Shown here one piece after another: positions 1-6,108 of a stretch of DNA of 8,763 nt. This DNA is from Alphaproteobacteria bacterium. GTDB lineage: Bacteria > Pseudomonadota > Alphaproteobacteria > Zavarziniales > Zavarziniaceae. The notes under the pieces were generated by a model. The model searched no databases. It had not been told where the DNA came from and saw nothing but the letters and a program-made list of their open reading frames with translations. Positions within the stretch are counted from its first letter, which is position 1. Every line of letters begins with the position of its first letter. Position numbers and translations under genes: made by a program. The DNA is taken from the NCBI GenBank assembly GCA_021774355.1, contig JAJFJE010000402.1, forward strand, positions 1-8,763, in the 5' to 3' direction.

Positions 1-697
1 TGATGCCGTTGACGCCGCGATAGCGGCCGAGCATGCGATTGTGGTTGCGAATGACCTTGCCGTCATAGCGCCAGACCTGGGTGGCGAAGTAGGGATAGTA
101 ATCCGCGTGATCACGCATGATCGCCATCCCGAGCTTGGCCATGTCGCGCGCCGTGGTCCGCTGCTGGTCGTCGGGCAGGCCCGACGGATTGCGGAATACC
201 GTGTCGGTCATGCCGATCTGGCGTGCCCGCGCCGTCATCGCCGCGGCGAAATGCGCGGCGTCGCCGCCGACTGCCTCGGCCAGGGCCATGGCCATGTCGT
301 TGGCCGAGCGGGTGATCACGCTCATCACCGCATCGCGGACCGCGATTGTCGCGCCGGCCCGCAGGCCGAGCTTGGACGGTGGCTGCCGGGCGGCATTGGC
401 CGAGACCGGGATCCGCTGATCGAAGTTCAGGCGTCCCGCCTTGACCGCGTCGAATACCAGATAGAGCGTCATGATCTTGGTCAGCGAGGCGGGGTAGGTG
501 CGGGCCGAGCTGTTCTGGTCCAGGATGACCCGGCCGCTGTCGGCGTCCAGCACGACGCTGGCATATTGCCGGGCCTCGGCATTACCGGCGCCACCGAACC
601 CGGTCCACAGCGCGGCGACGGCGACCACGAGCAACACTGCCAGGCGGCGGCCCAACCACCCCCCAAGCCCGTTTTCCGTCTGCCCGCTCGATCCCAT
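1..697 (-). CDS. D-alanyl-D-alanine carboxypeptidase (peptidase S11, penicillin-binding protein), 3' end cut off
   Basis: This is the N-terminal 232 residues of a serine D,D-carboxypeptidase, an enzyme that removes the terminal D-Ala from peptidoglycan stem peptides in the periplasm. The reverse strand starts at ATG (697-695) with a G-rich patch just upstream; a TTG five codons earlier is a weaker alternative. Residues 17-42 form a signal peptide (RR, a run of V/L/A, then cleavage after A-E-A). The active-site motif S-L-T-K lies at 71-74 and the second motif S-A-N at 131-133, with family-typical sequence around both. The third motif, K-T-G, should follow directly after the last visible residues (V-N-G-I), so it falls just outside the window. 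The gene diverges from the phasin gene. Family assignment is firm; whether it is DacA-, DacC- or DacF-like cannot be settled from this fragment. Confidence 0.93.
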   Translation of the reverse strand, partial: MGSSGQTENGLGGWLGRRLAVLLVVAVAALWTGFGGAGNAEARQYASVVLDADSGRVILDQNSSARTYPASLTKIMTLYLVFDAVKAGRLNFDQRIPVSANAARQPPSKLGLRAGATIAVRDAVMSVITRSANDMAMALAEAVGGDAAHFAAAMTARARQIGMTDTVFRNPSGLPDDQQRTTARDMAKLGMAIMRDHADYYPYFATQVWRYDGKVIRNHNRMLGRYRGVNGI

Positions 698-853
698 TGA
701 CGCCCCCGTCAAGCCCGTCCGGCTACCCAGGCCAAGGGTAAGGGGATTGATCCGGTTTTGTCTATGAGAATCCGTCATTTGAACCTCGACTCTGAGGCGA
801 AAAGTGAGAACGGGGCAAGGGTGCGGTGCAGGACCGGCGGGCGGCGGCCGCAG

Positions 854-880
854 CACCCTGCCCGCGGTGGCCGCAGGGTG
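854..880. repeat. Stem-loop, 8-bp perfect stem
   Basis: CACCCTGC (854-861) pairs with GCAGGGTG (873-880) around an 11-nt loop. An 11-bp imperfect direct repeat GGYGGCCGCAG (843-853 and 866-876) overlaps it. No T-run follows on either strand, so it is not a classical intrinsic terminator. Its role is unknown. Confidence 0.55.
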
Positions 881-920
881 TTCCCGTCATGGTGCGCGAG
901 GCGGGTAAAGAAGCGGTTTA

Positions 921-958
921 GCTGGCGCCACCACCCCGGAGCGGTGGAGCGCCCCAGC
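921..958. repeat. Long imperfect stem-loop upstream of the phasin promoter
   Basis: GCTGG (921-925) pairs with CCAGC (954-958). Inside it, CGC (926-928) pairs with GCG (949-951) and CACC with GGTG, with small bulges on the right arm. It lies about 45 bp upstream of the candidate phasin -35 box. No T-run follows. It could be a protein-binding site or part of a transcript; nothing in the sequence decides this. Confidence 0.45.
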
Positions 959-983
959 GGGGCCAGGCATCGCCGGACGGTTG

Positions 984-994
984 CTGCGACGCAC
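984..994. promoter_or_regulatory. PhaR-like operator, upstream copy
   Basis: CTGC-GAC-GCAC matches seven of the eight fixed positions of the pattern CTGC-N3-GCAG, which I recall as the binding site of the PHA regulator PhaR on alphaproteobacterial phasin promoters. It ends 9 bp before the candidate -35 box. The match is seen directly; binding is inferred, and such a short pattern can occur by chance in GC-rich DNA. Confidence 0.4.
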
Positions 995-1003
995 AAGTAT
1001 CAC

Positions 1004-1032
1004 TTGACAAGGGGGCGCTCCGGGTCGATCTT
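1004..1032 (+). promoter_or_regulatory. Candidate sigma70 promoter of the phasin gene
   Basis: A perfect TTGACA at 1004-1009 is followed, after a 17-bp spacer, by GATCTT at 1027-1032, which matches TATAAT at three positions. Transcription would start near 1040, leaving a leader of about 80 nt. The -35 box is strong and the -10 box weak, which suits a promoter under additional control. Confidence 0.45.
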
Positions 1033-1041
1033 GGCGAAATG

Positions 1042-1052
1042 TTGCGCTGCAG
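1042..1052. promoter_or_regulatory. PhaR-like operator, downstream copy
   Basis: TTGC-GCT-GCAG matches seven of eight fixed positions of CTGC-N3-GCAG. It lies 10 bp after the candidate -10 box and 69-79 bp before the first phasin ATG, so a bound repressor would cover the transcription start. Together with the copy at 984-994 it brackets the promoter. Confidence 0.42.
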
Positions 1053-1120
1053 CATCGCGGGCCTGAGGGCCTCCGGATGAGGGACGGGCCAACTCTCACA
1101 CGTAAGTCAGCGAGGGCAAG

Positions 1121-1597
1121 ATGGCGACGAAAGCGAAGACACCGAAACTGGAGGTTGTTGAGATGAGCAAGACGGTCAGCGATACCGCGGCGGAGACGCT
1201 TAAGGCGACCGCGGAACAGATCAAGGGCAAGTTCGATCAGGCCCTGAAGGCGTTTGGCGATGTCGGCTCGGTCTCCAAGGAGACCTACGAGGCGTTTGCC
1301 GCATCGTTCAACACGTCGATCAAGGCGATGGAGACGGTTTCCACCGAGACCGCGACCTATGCCAAGAAGTCGGCGGAGGATTTCGTTTCTGCCAGCAAGG
1401 CCATCATGGGGGCCAAGAGCCTCAAGGAAGTGGTCGACCTGCAGAACGACTACGCCAAGTCGGCGTTTGACGGTTTCCTGGCCTATTCCAACAAGGTCGG
1501 CGAACTCACCGTCGAACTGACCCAAGAGATTTTCGAGCCGGTCTCCAAGCAGATGACGACCGTGTTCAAGAAGTACACCACGCCGATGGAAGCCTGA
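1121..1597 (+). CDS. Phasin family protein (PHA granule-associated)
   Basis: The 158-residue product is a small, Lys/Glu/Ala-rich, fully helical protein with no cysteine, signal peptide or membrane segment. That fits the Phasin_2 family: amphipathic proteins that coat cytoplasmic polyhydroxyalkanoate granules and control their number and size. The central part (about residues 35-145) has the family's heptad-like pattern, with a phasin-typical stretch (Y-A-K-K-S-A-E-D-F-V) followed by the K-S-L-K-E-V-V-D-L-Q-N-D-Y region. The first ATG (1121) has GAGGG four bases upstream. A second in-frame ATG at 1163 has a perfect GGAGG with 8-nt spacing and would give 144 residues, so the true start is open. 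The gene has its own candidate promoter and a strong terminator downstream, so it is probably monocistronic. The family call is confident; the exact phasin subtype is not. Confidence 0.93.
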   Translation: MATKAKTPKLEVVEMSKTVSDTAAETLKATAEQIKGKFDQALKAFGDVGSVSKETYEAFAASFNTSIKAMETVSTETATYAKKSAEDFVSASKAIMGAKSLKEVVDLQNDYAKSAFDGFLAYSNKVGELTVELTQEIFEPVSKQMTTVFKKYTTPMEA

Positions 1598-1686
1598 GGC
1601 GACCGCTGCGGCCTTCCGGTGGCGGGCTGCCGCCTTGGAGGCGCCGACTGATTTCCGCAGGGCCTCGGGCCCGCGGATCGAGGCAG

Positions 1687-1716
1687 AACCCGACATGGGC
1701 GACCATGTCGGGTTTT
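1687..1716 (+). terminator. Intrinsic terminator after the phasin gene
   Basis: CCCGACATGG (1689-1698) and CCATGTCGGG (1703-1712) form a perfect 10-bp stem, extended to 12 bp by AA/TT, around a GCGA tetraloop. TTTT follows at once (1713-1716). This is a textbook Rho-independent terminator on the plus strand, 90 bp past the phasin stop codon. It should isolate the phasin transcript from clpS. Confidence 0.9.
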
Positions 1717-1718
1717 GT

Positions 1719-1763
1719 CTGTTTTATCGGGACCTGTTTTATCGGGGGCTGTTTTATCGGGGG
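1719..1763. repeat. Tandem repeat, 15 bp x 3
   Basis: Three head-to-tail copies of CTGTTTTATCGGGRS start at 1719, 1734 and 1749. The last two are identical and the first differs at two positions near its end. The array begins directly behind the terminator and is AT-richer than its surroundings. Confidence 0.9.
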
Positions 1764-1908
1764 CGGGCGGATTATCCCGACCGGAGGGTTTGCCCGCAGC
1801 GCCGCGCTGCGATAGGCTCGGGGGGAGGCAGGGCCGAGTACCCGTCGATGGCGGTCGCGGGATTCCGCGGTCCCGGGCTGTTCCTCGCGCCCCATATCCC
1901 TGAGTTGT

Positions 1909-1950
1909 GGCCCCTGGATTGCGGCCCCTGGATTATGGCCCCTGGATTAT
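1909..1950. repeat. Tandem repeat, 14 bp x 3
   Basis: Three head-to-tail copies of GGCCCCTGGATTRY start at 1909, 1923 and 1937. The last two are identical and the first ends GC instead of AT. The unit is unrelated to the 15-bp repeat about 150 bp upstream. Because 14 is not a multiple of three, copy-number change would shift any frame through it, which argues that clpS starts downstream of it. Confidence 0.9.
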
Positions 1951-1981
1951 GGACGGACACAGCACCATCTGTGATGAGACA

Positions 1982-2338
1982 ATGATTCGTGGCGCGTTGA
2001 ACCGGCTCCGGCCCCATCTTGGCGATCCCGATCGCGACGGCGATCTGGGAACGGGAACGATTACCAAAACCAGGGCCAAGACCCAGCGCCCGTCGATGTA
2101 CCGGGTGCTGCTGCTGAACGATGATTTCACGCCGATGGAATTCGTCGTCCATATCCTCGAACGCATTTTCCACAAGACCCCGGACGAGGCGACGCAGATC
2201 ATGCTGCATGTCCATCAGAAGGGGATCGGCGTGTGCGGCGTGTTCACCCACGAGGTCGCCGAGACGAAAGTGAACCAGGTGGTTGATTTCGCCCGTCGAC
2301 ACCAGCACCCGCTTCAATGCACGATGGAGAAGGAATAG
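1982..2338 (+). CDS. clpS: ATP-dependent Clp protease adaptor ClpS
   Basis: ClpS binds proteins carrying N-degrons (N-terminal Leu, Phe, Tyr, Trp) and delivers them to the ClpA unfoldase of ClpAP in the cytoplasm. With the start at 1982 the product has 118 residues: a variable tail of about 35, then the conserved core from P-S-M-Y-R-V-L-L-L-N-D-D. By alignment with E. coli ClpS from memory, the substrate-pocket residues are N46 and D47, the gatekeeper is M52 and the pocket histidine is H78. The G-V-F-T-H-E-V-A-E-T-K-V motif and the C-terminal H-P-L-Q-C-T-M-E-K-E are also present. The start is uncertain: 1982 has only a weak GAG upstream, and in-frame ATGs at 1949 and 1907 would translate part of the 14-bp repeats, so I prefer 1982. 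clpA follows on the same strand after 182 bp, the usual pairing. Confidence 0.95.
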   Translation: MIRGALNRLRPHLGDPDRDGDLGTGTITKTRAKTQRPSMYRVLLLNDDFTPMEFVVHILERIFHKTPDEATQIMLHVHQKGIGVCGVFTHEVAETKVNQVVDFARRHQHPLQCTMEKE

Positions 2339-2508
2339 GGGCAGAAGGCAGTAGGGGATTGTTAGGGGGAACGCGTAAGGCTGAGTAGGCGGAAGGCGCC
2401 GGTGCCACCATGAGGGTGGCCACCGCAACGCGGACCAGCCATGGGGTTTGGACGGCTTCGGTGCGCTGTGGCGTCGTCCCGACGACCATGGGTTTTGAAG
2501 CCACTGTT

Positions 2509-2513
2509 GGAGG
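2509..2513 (+). promoter_or_regulatory. Ribosome binding site that fixes the clpA start
   Basis: A perfect GGAGG sits 7 nt before TTG at 2521. No comparable site stands before the ATGs at 2410 or 2491. The peptide read from this TTG begins P-S-F-S-R-S-L-E-Q-T-L, where ClpA proteins begin. The site therefore selects the TTG. Confidence 0.8.
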
Positions 2514-2520
2514 TGCGATC

Positions 2521-4878
2521 TTGCCGTCGTTCTCGAGAAGTCTCGAACAGACCCTGCATCGCGCGCTCGCCCTGGCGCATGACCGCCATCACGAGTACGC
2601 CACGCTGGAACATCTGTTGCTCGGCCTGACTGATGATCAGGACGCCGCCGCGGTCATGCGCGCATGCAATGTCGATCTCGACCTGCTGCGCCGGACCCTG
2701 GTCCATTACCTGGACACCGAACTCGGCAATCTGGTGGTCGATTCGGAGGATGATCCGCGTCCGACGGCCGGCTTCCAGCGGGCCATCCAGCGGGCCGTCA
2801 TACACGTCCAGTCCTCGGGCCGCGAGCAGGTCACCGGGGCCAATGTGCTGGTCGCGATTTTCGCCGAGCGGGAAAGCCACGCGGCCTTCTTCCTGCAGGA
2901 ACAGGATATGACGCGGCTGGACGCGGTGAGCTATATCAGCCACGGCATCGCCAAGCGTCCCGGCCTGTCCGAGGGCCGGTCGGTGCGCGGCGTCGGCGAC
3001 GAGGGGCCGGAGGGCCGGGAAGGCACCAAGCGCGGCGCCGACCAGACCCAGAAGAAGAGCGAGGCCTTGGCCAGCTATGCGGTCAATCTCAACCGCAAGG
3101 CGGCCGAGGGCCGGATCGACCCGGTGATCGGCCGCGAGGCCGAACTCGAGCGGACCATCCAGGTGCTGTGCCGCCGGCAGAAGAACAACCCGCTGTTCGT
3201 CGGCGATCCCGGCGTCGGCAAGACCGCGATCGCCGAGGGCCTGGCCCTCAAGATCGTCGAAGGCGACGTGCCGGAGGTTCTGGCCAATGCGGTGATCTAT
3301 TCCCTCGACATGGGCACCCTGCTTGCCGGCACCCGCTATCGCGGCGATTTCGAGGAACGGCTGAAGGCGGTGATCGCCGAGATCGAGGCCGCCCCGGACG
3401 CCATCCTGTTCATCGACGAAATCCACACGGTGATCGGGGCGGGCGCCACCTCGGGCGGTTCGATGGACGCCTCGAACCTGTTGAAGCCGGCCTTGGCGTC
3501 AGGCGCTCTGCGCTGCATCGGTTCGACCACCTACAAGGAATTCCGCTCCTATTTCGAAAAGGACCGGGCGCTCCTGCGGCGCTTCCAGAAGATCGACGTG
3601 AACGAGCCCAGCCTGTCGGATTCGGTCAAGATCCTGCGCGGCCTGAAGCCCTATTTCGAAGAGCATCACCACGTCCGCTATACCGCCGATGCGATCAAGG
3701 CGGCGGTCGAACTGTCGGCGAAATATATCAACGACCGCAAGCTGCCGGACAAGGCGATCGACGTGATCGACGAATCGGGCGCGGCGCAGATGCTGCTGCC
3801 GCCGGCCAAGCGGCGCAAGACCATCGGCGTACGGGATATCGAGGCGGTGATCGCCAAGATCGCCCGCATCCCCCCCAAGACCGTGTCCAATGACGACCGG
3901 GCTCTGTTGCAGTACCTCGACCGCGATCTCAAGGCGGTGGTCTACGGCCAGGACCCGGCGATCCAGGCCCTGTCTGCGGCGATCAAGCTGTCCCGGGCCG
4001 GCCTGCGCGACGGCGAGAAGCCGATCGGCTGTTATCTGTTCTCCGGCCCGACCGGGGTCGGCAAGACCGAGGTTGCCCGCCAGCTCGCCCGCCTGATGGG
4101 GGTCGAACTGATTCGCTTCGACATGTCGGAATATATGGAACGGCATACCATCTCGCGCCTGATCGGTGCGCCGCCGGGCTATGTCGGGTTCGACCAGGGC
4201 GGCCTGCTGACCGACGCCGTCGACCAGCATCCCCATTGCGTGCTTCTGCTCGACGAAATCGAAAAGGCCCACCAGGACCTGTTCAACATCCTTCTGCAGG
4301 TGATGGACCACGGCAAGCTGACCGACCACAACGGCAAGAAGATCGACTTCCGCAACGTAGTCCTGATCATGACCACCAATGCCGGGGCGTCGGAATCGGC
4401 CAAGGCGGCGATCGGCTTCGGCCGCGGCGCCCGTCAAGGCGAGGACGAGGAGGCGATCAAGCGCCTGTTCACCCCGGAGTTCCGCAACCGCCTGGACGCG
4501 GTCGTGGGCTTCGCGCCGCTGTCCCCGGAGGTGATCGTGCGGGTGGTCGACAAGTTCATCGCCGAGCTGGGCCAGCAACTGGCGGACCGCGCGATCGCTA
4601 TCGAGATCTCCGGCGCGGCGCGTGCCCATCTGGCGGAAATCGGCTTCGATCCGGCCTTTGGCGCACGGCCCCTGGCCCGGGTCATCGCCGAGAAAGTCAA
4701 GAAACCGCTGGCGGACGACATTCTGTTCGGCAAGCTGGCCCGCGGCGGCAAGGTCAAGGTCGATTTCGTCAGGGGCGAGATCGTCTTTGACATCGAGGCG
4801 GCCAAGACGGCGGTGGCGCGGCACAAGGACGAGGACGACAGCGAGGACGAGGCCCGCGCCCCCGAATTGGCGGAGTAA
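2521..4878 (+). CDS. clpA: ATP-dependent Clp protease ATP-binding subunit ClpA (TTG start)
   Basis: ClpA is the hexameric AAA+ unfoldase that threads substrates, including those brought by ClpS, into the ClpP peptidase. From TTG 2521 the product has 785 residues (E. coli 758). Residues 1-145 form the double Clp-N domain that docks ClpS. A charged linker follows to about 185, longer than I recall for E. coli. D1 has Walker A GDPGVGKT (228-235), Walker B ending D-E (299-300) and the pore loop Y-R-G (273-275). D2 has Walker A GPTGVGKT (509-516), Walker B V-L-L-L-D-E (574-579) and the pore loop G-Y-V-G (553-556). The ClpP-docking I-G-F tripeptide is at 631-633, so it should partner ClpP rather than act as a ClpB-type disaggregase. 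The last 20 or so residues are acidic and probably disordered. An upstream ATG (2410) would add 37 unconserved residues. No clpP lies in the window. Confidence 0.96.
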   Translation: MPSFSRSLEQTLHRALALAHDRHHEYATLEHLLLGLTDDQDAAAVMRACNVDLDLLRRTLVHYLDTELGNLVVDSEDDPRPTAGFQRAIQRAVIHVQSSGREQVTGANVLVAIFAERESHAAFFLQEQDMTRLDAVSYISHGIAKRPGLSEGRSVRGVGDEGPEGREGTKRGADQTQKKSEALASYAVNLNRKAAEGRIDPVIGREAELERTIQVLCRRQKNNPLFVGDPGVGKTAIAEGLALKIVEGDVPEVLANAVIYSLDMGTLLAGTRYRGDFEERLKAVIAEIEAAPDAILFIDEIHTVIGAGATSGGSMDASNLLKPALASGALRCIGSTTYKEFRSYFEKDRALLRRFQKIDVNEPSLSDSVKILRGLKPYFEEHHHVRYTADAIKAAVELSAKYINDRKLPDKAIDVIDESGAAQMLLPPAKRRKTIGVRDIEAVIAKIARIPPKTVSNDDRALLQYLDRDLKAVVYGQDPAIQALSAAIKLSRAGLRDGEKPIGCYLFSGPTGVGKTEVARQLARLMGVELIRFDMSEYMERHTISRLIGAPPGYVGFDQGGLLTDAVDQHPHCVLLLDEIEKAHQDLFNILLQVMDHGKLTDHNGKKIDFRNVVLIMTTNAGASESAKAAIGFGRGARQGEDEEAIKRLFTPEFRNRLDAVVGFAPLSPEVIVRVVDKFIAELGQQLADRAIAIEISGAARAHLAEIGFDPAFGARPLARVIAEKVKKPLADDILFGKLARGGKVKVDFVRGEIVFDIEAAKTAVARHKDEDDSEDEARAPELAE

Positions 4879-4890
4879 CGGCGCCGCCAT

Positions 4891-4910
4891 CGGGGCTTGC
4901 CGCGGCCCCG
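4891..4910. terminator. Possible bidirectional terminator hairpin between converging genes
   Basis: CGGGGC (4891-4896) pairs with GCCCCG (4905-4910) around an 8-nt loop, in the 54-nt gap between the clpA stop and the end of the opposing FemAB-like gene. No T-run follows on either strand, so this is a weak terminator call resting mainly on position. Confidence 0.3.
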
Positions 4911-4932
4911 TGGCAGGCACGGCCGAGCGCGC

Positions 4933-6108
4933 TCAGCCCGCGCCGTCTTCGTTGCGGAACGGGCTGCTGTCGTCGAGGAAGGCGACATTGGAGTCGATTA
5001 CCCGGCGTTCCTGGTCGAGATAGCGGGCGACCGCCCGGGCAAGGCCCGGGTCGGCGATCCAATGCAGCGAATAGGTCAACTGCGGCGTGTAACCGCGGGC
5101 GAGCTTATGTTCCCCTTGGGCGCCGGCCTCGACCCGCGCGAGGCCGCGGCTGATGGCGAAATCGATCGCCTGGTAGTAGCACAGCTCGAAATGCAGGAAG
5201 GGGTGGTGCTCGAGGGCCCCCCAGTTGCGCCCATACAGTGTGTCGCGGCCGATCAGGTTCAGGGCGCCGGCGATCCACCGTCCCTGCCGCCGGGCCATGA
5301 CCAGCAGCACCCGGTCACGCAACGTCTCGTGCAGGCGCCGGAAGAAGGCGCGGTTGAGATAGGGCCGGCCCCATTTCGTGGCTGCCGAGGCGAGGTAGGC
5401 GTGGAAAAACGCGTCCCAATGCTCCTCGCCGATCTGGTCGCCGGTCAGCGCCGCCAGTTCGATGCCGTTGCCCAGGGCGTCGCGCCGCTCGCGGCGGATC
5501 TGCTTGCGCTTGCGCGAGGCCAGGTCATTGAGAAAGTTCTCGAAGCTGTCGTAACCCTTGTTATTCCAATGGAACTGCTGGTCGGTGCGCTGCAGGAAGC
5601 GGTCGCCGAGCCGTTGCCATTCGCCGGCCGTGGTGAAAGTGACGTGGAGCGAGGACAGCTTGTTGTCGGCCGCGATGGTGATGGCCGCCTGGGCAAGGAC
5701 CTGCTCGACCGCCGGCCGGTCGTGGCCGGGCGCGACCAAAAACCGCGGACCGGTCACCGGGCTGAACGGCACCGCCGATTGCAGCTTCGGGTAATAGGCC
5801 CCGCCGGCCCGCTCGAACGCATCCGCCCAGGCGTGATCGAAGACATATTCGCCGTAGGAATGGCTTTTCAGATAGAGCGGCATCACCCCGATCAGGGTGC
5901 CGTCCCGTTCCAGCAGCAGGTGGTGGGGGGACCAGCCGGTCGCGGGCGTGGCGCAGCCGCTGGCCTCGACGCAGGTAAAGAAGGCATGGGAGACGAACGG
6001 GTTGTCCGGTCCGGCACAGCGGTCCCAGGCGGCGGGGTCCACGGCGTCGACGCCATGGACCAGGCGAATGGTGTGGCCGTCGGCAACGGCCCCGGCGCCC
6101 CCGGTCAC
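4933..6108 (-). CDS. FemAB-like GNAT-fold protein, COG3146 / PF04339 family
   Basis: The 391-residue product belongs to a family annotated as peptidoglycan biosynthesis/recognition, related to FemAB aminoacyl transferases and the GNAT fold. Its acyl donor and acceptor are not established as far as I know. Recognition rests on the family hallmark EAGAQGEHKLARGY (327-340), the basic patch S-R-K-R-K-Q-I-R-R-E-R-R (198-209), the L-Y-G-R-N-W-G-A strand (291-298) and a usual length. There is no signal peptide or membrane segment, so it should be cytoplasmic. It starts at GTG (6108-6106), which overlaps the stop of the phosphodiesterase gene by four bases (GTGA). A GAGGA lies about 10 nt upstream, inside that gene, so translation is probably coupled. 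It is the last gene of the operon. Family confidence is high; function confidence is low. Confidence 0.88.
   Translation of the reverse strand: MTGGAGAVADGHTIRLVHGVDAVDPAAWDRCAGPDNPFVSHAFFTCVEASGCATPATGWSPHHLLLERDGTLIGVMPLYLKSHSYGEYVFDHAWADAFERAGGAYYPKLQSAVPFSPVTGPRFLVAPGHDRPAVEQVLAQAAITIAADNKLSSLHVTFTTAGEWQRLGDRFLQRTDQQFHWNNKGYDSFENFLNDLASRKRKQIRRERRDALGNGIELAALTGDQIGEEHWDAFFHAYLASAATKWGRPYLNRAFFRRLHETLRDRVLLVMARRQGRWIAGALNLIGRDTLYGRNWGALEHHPFLHFELCYYQAIDFAISRGLARVEAGAQGEHKLARGYTPQLTYSLHWIADPGLARAVARYLDQERRVIDSNVAFLDDSSPFRNEDGAG

Larger units (their letters stand above)
698..1120. other. Spacer between divergent carboxypeptidase and phasin genes
   Basis: No open frame here resembles a protein; short frames on both strands show no motif or ribosome site. 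The stretch holds two strong stem-loops (854-880 and 921-958), a sigma70-like promoter (1004-1032) and two PhaR-like inverted repeats (984-994 and 1042-1052), all listed separately. About 90 bp of phasin leader follow the promoter. The carboxypeptidase promoter must lie in roughly 698-800 on the reverse strand, but I see no convincing -35/-10 pair there. Confidence 0.7.
1598..1981. other. Spacer between phasin gene and clpS
   Basis: No credible gene lies here. The stretch contains a small stem-loop (GGCGG at 1621-1625 with CCGCC at 1630-1634), the phasin terminator and two different three-copy tandem repeats. Frames that cross it translate the repeats into monotonous peptides (FYRG- or IKQ-type units). 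The clpS promoter should be here, but I found no good -35/-10 pair. Confidence 0.65.

Noticed and set aside
41..700. 219-codon plus-strand open frame over the carboxypeptidase
   Set aside because: The reverse strand shows a signal peptide and S11 active-site motifs; the plus frame shows nothing.
887..1696. 269-codon open frame on the minus strand over the phasin gene
   Set aside because: The plus-strand phasin has a good ribosome site and family sequence; the reverse frame is Arg/Leu/Gly-rich and runs through intergenic hairpins and the terminator.
1719..1950. CRISPR array or iteron-type origin made by the tandem repeats
   Set aside because: Units are directly adjacent with no spacers, only three copies each and unrelated to each other. 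There is no cas or rep gene and no AT-rich origin.
1635..1985. Plus-strand frame encoding repeated F-Y-R-G units
   Set aside because: It is simply the 15-bp tandem repeat read in frame, and it also crosses the terminator hairpin.
2362..3426. 354-codon open frame on the minus strand
   Set aside because: It is antisense to the Clp-N and D1 parts of clpA and gives low-complexity Asp/Gly/Leu-rich sequence without motifs.
3499..4920. 473-codon open frame on the minus strand
   Set aside because: It lies wholly opposite clpA, has no recognisable motif or ribosome site, and is the expected mirror of a GC3-rich gene.
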